The notes below the pieces were generated by a model, which was not told where the DNA came from, made no database searches, and saw nothing but the letters and a program-made list of their open reading frames with translations. Source: CAZCJU01 sp964562175 (GTDB lineage Bacteria; Bacillota; Clostridia; Oscillospirales; CAG-272). From it: DNA of 10,938 nucleotides. The position numbers and the translations under genes are program-made. Shown piece by piece: positions 6,520 through 10,938 of the stretch; within the stretch, counting starts at the first letter, position 1; every line of letters begins with the position of its first letter. The stretch lies in contig CAZLRV010000034.1 of the NCBI GenBank assembly GCA_964562175.1, positions 1 to 10,938 of the forward strand, given 5' to 3'.

Positions 6520-7188
6520 TTATTCAATGGTTTCTTCCAAATATATCGAAACAAGCATCGTAAATACGACAGCCTGTATCGCACAAAACAGTGCGGAAAG
6601 TGCCATCATTATGGCAGGTATTCCGATAGGCAGTATCTCATAAAGATTTTCGGTAACAGTCTCCTCGCCGAATACGTTACCGAACAAACGCAACGCAAGC
6701 GATGCCGGCTTTATGAACTCGTCAAGCACGAGCAGAGGGAGCATAACGAATATCGGGGAAACGAAACGCTTGAAATACTTTTTCGGTCCGCTTCTGAAGC
6801 CCGATATCTGCAGGAAAAAGAATGTCACAACACCGAGACCGAGCGTCACGGAAAGCGACGAGGTCGGTGCCTTTGCGTAATCCGTAAGCCCCATACCGGG
6901 AATAAGTCCCGAATAGTTTGCAAATATGATAAATATGAAAAGCGAGCCTAAGAAATAGAAATATTTTCTTGTATTCTTCTTTCCTATTATGCCCGTATAG
7001 AAGCTATCGAGCATTTCTATACCCGTTTCAATGACGTTTTGAAGCTTACCCGGACGCTCCTTCAAGCCTCGTCTTACCAGCAAGCACAGCAACGTCACGA
7101 TAAGCAATATGCCCCACATGGCTATTACCTCGCCCGTTACGTCAAGAAAGCCGAAGAGCTTGATGACTACCGCCGATTTTTCACCCAT
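6520..7188 (-). CDS. atpB: F-type ATP synthase a subunit
   Basis: Membrane stator subunit that carries the ion half-channels next to the c-ring. The 222 residues have about five to six hydrophobic segments. Family landmarks are NYSGLIPG (91-98), APTSSLSVTLGLG (107-119) and SLALRLFGNVFGEE (163-176), in which R167 is the essential arginine facing the c-ring carboxylate. The start ATG is 6 bases from the stop of the upstream gene, with GGGAG about 10 bases ahead. The sequence looks complete and conventional, in contrast to the c subunit that it contacts. Confidence 0.97.
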   Translation of the reverse strand: MGEKSAVVIKLFGFLDVTGEVIAMWGILLIVTLLCLLVRRGLKERPGKLQNVIETGIEMLDSFYTGIIGKKNTRKYFYFLGSLFIFIIFANYSGLIPGMGLTDYAKAPTSSLSVTLGLGVVTFFFLQISGFRSGPKKYFKRFVSPIFVMLPLLVLDEFIKPASLALRLFGNVFGEETVTENLYEILPIGIPAIMMALSALFCAIQAVVFTMLVSIYLEETIE

Positions 7189-7194
7189 ATCTTA

Positions 7195-7524
7195 TCATCT
7201 CCCATCGTTATCGTCATTTTTGTTTTTGTTTTTTTCTTGTATTCTCTCGTTTTCCTTTATCAAAAGCGAGGTAAAGAATATCAAGGGTACGGTCAAGCCG
7301 ACGCAACCGCCGACAAGAAACCATGTGCGGTCGTACCCTAAAGGCTCGGCAACAAAATACAGCAATATAAGAAACGCAAGATTTATCGCCGTTCTGATAT
7401 ATTGGGTCAGGTAATACGAATCCCGTTTCTTGTTCAACAATATTTTGGATACGGTATAATTCAAATATGCAATGCCGACACCGACAGCCAAGGCAATGAC
7501 ACAGCCTATAATATCGTGCTTCAT
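7195..7524 (-). CDS. AtpI-like small membrane protein, first gene of atp operon
   Basis: A 109-residue protein with about three hydrophobic segments (roughly residues 5-22, 45-61 and 68-87) and a very polar C-terminus rich in K, N and D. Position and topology match the AtpI / ATP synthase protein I group, which often opens atp operons and is reported to help c-ring assembly. Sequence similarity is too weak by eye to be sure, so I give no symbol. The ATG at 7524 is preferred because GAGGTG sits at 7528-7533. A GTG two codons upstream would lie inside that ribosome binding site. The operon promoter lies about 55-85 bases upstream. Confidence 0.75.
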   Translation of the reverse strand: MKHDIIGCVIALAVGVGIAYLNYTVSKILLNKKRDSYYLTQYIRTAINLAFLILLYFVAEPLGYDRTWFLVGGCVGLTVPLIFFTSLLIKENERIQEKNKNKNDDNDGR

Positions 7525-7580
7525 TAACACCTCAAAATAAATAAAACGCTCGCAAAATTCGACTTGTAGCTATTCTTATT

Positions 7581-7609
7581 ATAATAAAACATTTCTCCAA
7601 TTCTATCAA
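7581..7609 (-). promoter_or_regulatory. sigma-A promoter of the atp operon
   Basis: On the minus strand TTGATA (7604-7609) and TATTAT (7581-7586) are 17 bases apart. A second possible -10, TATAAT, overlaps three bases downstream. The predicted start near 7574 leaves a leader of about 50 bases before the AtpI-like gene. No other good promoter is visible before the structural atp genes, so all genes down to metA probably depend on it. Confidence 0.8.
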
Positions 7610-7670
7610 CGGGAATTTGTAAAAAATGATGTCCTGAAATGTGACTTAATACCTCATTTTTCTCTTGCGG

Positions 7671-7709
7671 CATAACTTAACGTAAAATTTCATATCTTTT
7701 ATGAGATAT
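7671..7709 (+). promoter_or_regulatory. Candidate sigma-E-type promoter and dyad upstream of sigK
   Basis: GGCATAAC (7669-7676) and CATATCTT (7691-7698) are separated by 14 bases. This resembles the sporulation sigma-E pattern (ATA-type -35, CATACA-T -10) and gives a start near 7705. A perfect 6-base dyad, ATATCT/AGATAT (7692-7697 and 7704-7709), overlaps the -10 and start region and could be an operator. In Bacillus, sigK is known to be transcribed by sigma-E and sigma-K with SpoIIID. The match here is by eye only. Confidence 0.4.
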
Positions 7710-7713
7710 TTTC

Positions 7714-7718
7714 GGAGG
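7714..7718 (+). promoter_or_regulatory. Ribosome binding site deciding the sigK start
   Basis: GGAGG lies 9 bases before the ATG at 7728. An in-frame ATG at 7701 lies upstream of this site and upstream of the predicted transcription start, so it is unlikely to be used. Confidence 0.8.
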
Positions 7719-7727
7719 TATACGGTA

Positions 7728-8405
7728 ATGCTAAGTGCCATGACAGCGCTTTTGTGCAACTTTTTTTGCCTTTTTCTGAAGGTTTCGCAATCGGATTCGT
7801 ATCCGCCGCCGCTTAGCCGTCAGGAGGAATCAGAATGCTTTGCAAGGCTGAAAAACGGTGACGAGTCGGCAAGAGGGGTGCTGATAGAGCATAATCTTCG
7901 CCTTGTCGCACACATTGTAAACAAATATTATTCTTTGGCAAAGGACCGTGACGACCTGATATCCATAGGCTGTATAGGGCTTATCAAGGCGGTGGACAGC
8001 TTCGATGCCTCAAACGGCACGAGATTTGCCACCTATGCAAGCAAATGTCTGCAAAACGAGATACTAATGCATTTCAGGGCAAGCAAAAAGCTGAACAACG
8101 AAGTATCCGTAAACGAGGCTATAGACACCGATAAGGACGGCGACGCTCTGACCTATGTCGATATAATATCGACTCCCGACACGATAGCCGACGATATCGA
8201 CCGAAAGACCAAGAGCGAAAAAATGATACGCATCATAAACGAGCAGCTGGAGGAAAGAGAGCGAAAAATAATAATAATGCGCTACGGGCTTGACGGCAAT
8301 GTGCCCATAACGCAAAAGGAGGCGGCTCGGCGACTCGGCATCTCACGCTCCTACGTTTCCAGAATCGAAAAATCGTCGCTTGAAAAAATAAAAGAATTGC
8401 TTTAA
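7728..8405 (+). CDS. sigK: Sporulation sigma factor sigma-K precursor (pro-sigma-K)
   Basis: RNA polymerase sigma factor for late mother-cell gene expression in sporulation. With the start at 7728 it has 225 residues. Residues 1-20 are a hydrophobic pro-sequence ending in KVS, followed by QSDSYPPPLS, which lines up with the Bacillus subtilis cleavage region. The predicted SpoIVFB cut after S20 is at the same residue number. Sigma region 2 covers LIEHNLRLVAHIVNKYY (52-68), GCIGLIKAVDSFD (81-93) and FATYASKCLQNEILMHFR (100-117). Region 4 covers RYGLDG (185-190) and the helix-turn-helix GISRSYVSRIEK (204-215). The gene is continuous, with no skin-type insertion. It diverges from the atp operon. 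No terminator is seen before the next gene. Confidence 0.93.
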   Translation: MLSAMTALLCNFFCLFLKVSQSDSYPPPLSRQEESECFARLKNGDESARGVLIEHNLRLVAHIVNKYYSLAKDRDDLISIGCIGLIKAVDSFDASNGTRFATYASKCLQNEILMHFRASKKLNNEVSVNEAIDTDKDGDALTYVDIISTPDTIADDIDRKTKSEKMIRIINEQLEERERKIIIMRYGLDGNVPITQKEAARRLGISRSYVSRIEKSSLEKIKELL

Positions 8406-8409
8406 GGGC

Positions 8410-8438
8410 TTGAAAAAAAGTGGGATTTGTGGTAAAAT
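8410..8438 (+). promoter_or_regulatory. sigma-A promoter of the ArsC/Spx-like gene and mnmM
   Basis: TTGAAA (8410-8415) and TAAAAT (8433-8438) are 17 bases apart, starting 5 bases after the sigK stop. It would give vegetative expression to the next two genes, independent of sporulation. Confidence 0.75.
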
Positions 8439-8471
8439 ATATCTTATCACGGTAAAAAGGAAGGAACATTT

Positions 8472-8813
8472 ATGTCAACGGTGCAAATATTCGGAAAAGA
8501 CAAGTGCTTTAATACGAGAAAAGCACAACGATATTTTAAGGAACGCGGAATAAATTTTCAATACGTCGATATTATGCAAAAAAATCTCTCACGCGGTGAG
8601 TTTCGTTCCGTTGCCGCTTCCATCGACTCGTTCGATGTGATACTCAACGAGTCTTCACCCAATGCCGCACTTGTGAAATATCTTTTATATGAGGATATCG
8701 AAGAGAAATTTCTCACCGACCCGACACTTTTCAAAACGCCGATAGTACGGTTTGGCAGAAAAGTCACTGTCGGATACTGTCCGGAGGAGTGGGGCGAATG
8801 GGAGCTGAAATGA
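8472..8813 (+). CDS. ArsC/Spx-family thioredoxin-fold protein
   Basis: A 113-residue protein with the ArsC/Spx/YffB layout: a first strand (VQIFG), then KCFNTRKAQRYFKERGI (11-27), a strand with YVDI, and a KTPIVRFG segment (about 88-95) with the cis-proline expected of a thioredoxin fold. The redox site reads C12-F-N-T, so only the first cysteine of a CxxC is present. Another cysteine lies near the C-terminus (GYCPEEW). Arsenate reductase activity should not be assumed, since no ars genes are near and similar proteins are of unknown function. GGAAGGAA precedes the ATG. The stop overlaps the mnmM start as ATGA, which implies coupled translation. Confidence 0.82.
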   Translation: MSTVQIFGKDKCFNTRKAQRYFKERGINFQYVDIMQKNLSRGEFRSVAASIDSFDVILNESSPNAALVKYLLYEDIEEKFLTDPTLFKTPIVRFGRKVTVGYCPEEWGEWELK

Positions 8814-9352
8814 ATCTCAAGGCCTTCGCAAAATCATTTTTGTTACAATGCGCAAATCCCGACGGCGTTTACGTCGATTTTACGATGGGCAACGGACACG
8901 ATACGGAATTTTTATGCACACTTGCGAAAAACGGCACGATATACGCCTTTGACGTGCAGGAGGATGCCCTGAAAAACACCGAAAAGCTTCTTGCAGAAAA
9001 GGGACTTGACAACGCACATCTCATTTTGTCCGGTCACGAAAACGTAAAGCAATTCGTGAAATGCCGAATAGACGGCGGTATGTTCAATCTCGGCTACCGC
9101 CCCGGCGGTGACAAGACAAAGCACACGATGACGCAAACCACCTTAAAGGCAGTCGCAGACGGTATCGACCTGTTGAAAAACGGGTGTGTTTTGACCGTTT
9201 CGGTTTATCCCGGTCACGCAGAGGGCGAAAACGAGGGCAACGCCCTTGCCGATATGCTTTCGCAATACGATAAAAAAGCATACTGCATAATGTGCCACCG
9301 CATGATAAACTCGCCCGCCTCGCCGTACATATATCAAATAATCAAGTATTGA
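8810..9352 (+). CDS. mnmM: tRNA U34 methyltransferase MnmM (YtqB-type, SAM-dependent)
   Basis: A class I SAM methyltransferase of 180 residues. The SAM loop is VDFTMGNGHDT (22-32), with an acidic strand end at FDVQE (47-51). The family-specific motif FNLGYRPGGDK lies at 92-102 and YPGH at 133-136. These match the YtqB family, shown to methylate the 5-aminomethyl group at wobble U34 of tRNAs (nm5s2U to mnm5s2U). The start is placed at 8810, where ATGA overlaps the preceding stop and GGGAG lies about 6 bases upstream. Alternative starts at 8798 (ATG behind GGAGGAG) or 8789 (GTG) would add 4 or 7 residues. After the stop, a weak CGCTTC/GAAGCG pairing (9357-9395) precedes the real terminator. Confidence 0.88.
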   Translation: MNLKAFAKSFLLQCANPDGVYVDFTMGNGHDTEFLCTLAKNGTIYAFDVQEDALKNTEKLLAEKGLDNAHLILSGHENVKQFVKCRIDGGMFNLGYRPGGDKTKHTMTQTTLKAVADGIDLLKNGCVLTVSVYPGHAEGENEGNALADMLSQYDKKAYCIMCHRMINSPASPYIYQIIKY

Positions 9353-9441
9353 AAAACGCTTCACGCATAAACGAGTCCACCATCGGACCGAAGCGATAAT
9401 ACAGCCGTGCGACAACACACCGCATTTTAACTCTGTCGTGC

Positions 9442-9494
9442 AAAAAACGGAAATACCGAGGCAGATCCATGACTCGATATTTCCGTTGTTTTTT
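9442..9494. terminator. Bidirectional intrinsic terminator between mnmM and the Lgt-like gene
   Basis: A perfect 10-base stem AACGGAAATA/TATTTCCGTT (9446-9455 with 9478-9487) continues, after a C/A mismatch, into CGAG/CTCG around a 12-base loop. On the plus strand it is followed by G and six T (9489-9494). On the minus strand it is followed by six T (complement of 9442-9447). It therefore ends both the mnmM transcript and the convergent Lgt-like transcript. The rest of 9353-9613 shows no gene I can support. Confidence 0.88.
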
Positions 9495-9613
9495 CTTCCG
9501 CAAGCACGAAGGGCGAAGTGTTGCATTCTCAATGTGTTATAGGTTATAGCTCCGAACCTCATTGTAGCAATCATCACACACAAAGGCGATAATTCCAATT
9601 TGATATAAATTTA

Positions 9614-10390
9614 TTATTTGTTGCCGACAGTGGGAGATGCTACCCTACGGCGGGCTTTACAGAGTATCACGCCAAGCACGGCGATTATCGCCAAGCTTGC
9701 CCATTGTGATGTCGAGAGTCCGAGCAGTACCCCACGCTCAACATCACCTCTGAAAAACTCAAGCACAAAGCGGATCATAGGGTATACACAAAAATACACG
9801 AGCGTATTTTGATATCTTTTACCGTTTTTCAGATACAAAAACAATTGTACGGCAAACAAAACGAGTAGTGCCCCCGCTTCTATAAGCTGTATGGGCAATA
9901 ACGGCACGCCCAAAGGTGTCGTGCCAGCGGTAGAGTGATAGACGTGGCCGTATCTCCACGGTATACCATAGCAACAGCCCGCAAAGAAACAGCCTACACG
10001 CCCAAAAGCGTGACCGAGCGGTAGGACGGTGGCATACAGATCGGCGAATTTGCTCATATCCATTTTATATTGTTTTCCGTATATCAACAGCCCTACAGCA
10101 CCGCCGAGTAAGCCGCCGTAAAACACAAAACCGCCTTTTATTACGGCAAGCAACGGAATATGCTCTTGTATTATAGTCGGAGCCGTTACAGCCAAAAAAA
10201 GCAGCTTCGCCCCGACAACACCGCCTATCATAACATAAATGCCGGAGCTGGCAATATCAAAGCCGTCAAGCCTTGTGCGTTTATTTAAAAAAAACACGGC
10301 AGATGCCGATAAAAATATCCCCAAATAAAAGAAAATACCATAAAGTGGTATTTGCCTGCCAAAAATTGTAATTACAGATTCCATTAACAT
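9614..10390 (-). CDS. Prolipoprotein diacylglyceryl transferase (Lgt) family protein, divergent
   Basis: Polytopic membrane protein of 258 residues with about seven hydrophobic segments. Lgt proteins move diacylglyceryl from phosphatidylglycerol to the cysteine of prolipoproteins. The fold landmarks are visible: PLYGIFFYLG (15-24), KGGFVFYGGLLGG (85-97), GHAFGRVGCFFAGCCYG (126-142) and RFVLEFFRGD (207-216). Compared with E. coli Lgt, the histidine of the HGG motif is Y91, and the GRxGNF asparagine is C134. The key arginine R131 and the C-terminal arginines are kept. It may be an Lgt-like paralogue with a changed substrate, so I withhold the symbol. The start ATG has GGGGG about 5 bases upstream; an ATG two codons later is possible. 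No promoter was recognised, so it may be read from the upstream gene. Confidence 0.8.
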   Translation of the reverse strand: MLMESVITIFGRQIPLYGIFFYLGIFLSASAVFFLNKRTRLDGFDIASSGIYVMIGGVVGAKLLFLAVTAPTIIQEHIPLLAVIKGGFVFYGGLLGGAVGLLIYGKQYKMDMSKFADLYATVLPLGHAFGRVGCFFAGCCYGIPWRYGHVYHSTAGTTPLGVPLLPIQLIEAGALLVLFAVQLFLYLKNGKRYQNTLVYFCVYPMIRFVLEFFRGDVERGVLLGLSTSQWASLAIIAVLGVILCKARRRVASPTVGNK

Positions 10391-10434
10391 TTATGCCCCC
10401 GTTATCGAGAGCATCCCTTTCATTTGCATAACCG

Positions 10435-10497
10435 TTGTGTCATTTGTGCGTCACCGTGCCTCGGAAGTTACGCAAGGCACAGTGACGTATGACACAA
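10435..10497. repeat. 63-base imperfect palindrome between the DUF4190-like and Lgt-like genes
   Basis: Arms pair as TTGTGTCAT/ATGACACAA (9 bases, 10435-10443 with 10489-10497), CGTCAC/GTGACG (10449-10454 with 10482-10487) and GTGCCT/AGGCAC (10456-10461 with 10475-10480), 21 pairs in all. There is one C/A mismatch, a 5-versus-1 internal loop, and a 13-base terminal loop. Neither strand has a T-run after it, so it is not a standard intrinsic terminator. It could be an mRNA-stabilising or attenuating hairpin between two cotranscribed genes, an operator, or a dispersed palindromic repeat. Confidence 0.8.
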
Positions 10498-10504
10498 AAG
10501 TATC

Positions 10505-10810
10505 TCAGAGCAGTGAACCTAAGCCCGAACCTATTGATGCGGACGTTCCTGCGGCACACAGTATGCAGATACCGCAAGTAAAGAATGCTATTGCGGTAAA
10601 CACAACTGCTATGATACCGAGAACAAGGCCTGCGGTAGCAAGACCGGAGGGCTGTCCTGCGGCTTTTGCCGCCTTACCGCCCGAAACGCTCAAGACCAAG
10701 CCCACTACGGCAATCGGCAGACCTATGATCGAGAACACACCGCTCAGCAATCCGAATACGATACCGACAATACCCATTACGAAGCCGGCAACGATTTTTC
10801 CCTTTCCCAT
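10505..10810 (-). CDS. Small DUF4190-like membrane protein
   Basis: A 101-residue protein with two long hydrophobic segments (about residues 5-43 and 58-85), joined by a glycine- and lysine-containing loop with GGKAAKAAGQPSG. The repeated GIVGIVFGLLSG and LVLGIIAVVF patterns look like the DUF4190 family of unknown function. Three cysteines follow the second segment (CGICILC would be C79, C82 and C85 approximately). I prefer the ATG at 10810, because AAAGGAG lies 9 bases upstream at 10820-10826. An upstream in-frame start would add 13 residues across that site. No convincing promoter was found between here and the window end. It may share a transcript with the Lgt-like gene downstream. Confidence 0.72.
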   Translation of the reverse strand: MGKGKIVAGFVMGIVGIVFGLLSGVFSIIGLPIAVVGLVLSVSGGKAAKAAGQPSGLATAGLVLGIIAVVFTAIAFFTCGICILCAAGTSASIGSGLGSLL

Positions 10811-10938
10811 TGAAACGTACTCCTTTATGTAAGATTGACAAAAAAGCAAGCACCGCGGATACCGCTTTATTGTCTGCGATCAAGTAACACCGGCTGTACA
10901 CACTATTCGGTGGCATAAAAGTGTACTTTTTTGCAAAA

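Noticed and set aside
7701..7727. Upstream in-frame ATG that would lengthen sigma-K by nine residues
   Set aside because: The GGAGG ribosome binding site lies after this ATG and points to 7728; the shorter form also gives a pro-sequence matching the known cleavage position.
9357..9395. CGCTTC/GAAGCG with inner GTCC/GGAC pairing as a structured RNA
   Set aside because: The pairings are short, the loop is large, and no T-run follows; it could easily be chance.
9143..9598. 151-codon frame on the minus strand
   Set aside because: It begins with TTG without a ribosome binding site, runs through the terminator hairpin, and lies antisense to mnmM; it is a shadow.
10437..10832. 131-codon plus-strand frame over the DUF4190-like gene
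   Set aside because: Its start lies in the palindrome arm and its Pro/Thr-rich product mirrors the antisense of a membrane gene with a good ribosome binding site.

Overview
The window looks like chromosomal DNA of a strictly anaerobic, endospore-forming Clostridia-type Firmicute. It carries an intact sigma-K gene with a pro-sequence, a Clostridia-like ArsC/Spx-family protein, MnmM, an acetyl-CoA-type MetA, and strong AAGGAGG-type ribosome binding sites. Base composition is moderate and fairly even. No mobile element, phage gene or CRISPR array was seen. The species cannot be named from the sequence alone.

Positions 1-7609 are read on the minus strand. A good sigma-A promoter at 7581-7609 opens a compact F-type ATP synthase operon in the order atpI-like, atpB (a), atpE (c), atpF (b), a fused b'-delta-alpha gene, atpG (gamma), atpD (beta) and atpC (epsilon). 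It is followed after 21 bases by metA, so the first step of methionine synthesis appears to ride on the ATP synthase transcript. A tRNA-Gln(UUG) gene with its own near-consensus promoter closes this side; its 3' end runs off the window.

The ATP synthase is the most unusual part. There is no separate atpH. Instead one 738-codon reading frame joins an N-terminal membrane helix and b-like stalk, a delta C-terminal-like domain, and a full-length alpha subunit. Alpha is normally present three times and delta once, so this poses a real stoichiometry puzzle. The same operon has a c subunit whose helix 1 has lost four of five conserved glycines, an epsilon subunit lacking its whole C-terminal helical domain, a shortened b subunit, and a cysteine-rich gamma. 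Catalytic motifs of alpha and beta, the arginine of subunit a and the carboxylate of subunit c are all kept, so the enzyme looks functional but remodelled in its stalk, rotor ring and regulatory parts.

Positions 7671-9352 are on the plus strand. sigK diverges from the atp operon, with a sigma-E-like promoter candidate. It is followed by an ArsC/Spx-like gene with its own sigma-A promoter, translationally coupled to mnmM (tRNA U34 methyltransferase). A bidirectional terminator (9442-9494) separates this from the convergent minus-strand genes. Those are an Lgt-family membrane enzyme with altered key residues and a small DUF4190-like membrane protein, with a 63-base imperfect palindrome between them. 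No gene-free stretch exceeds 300 bases; the longest (9353-9613) holds the bidirectional terminator and nothing else I can identify.
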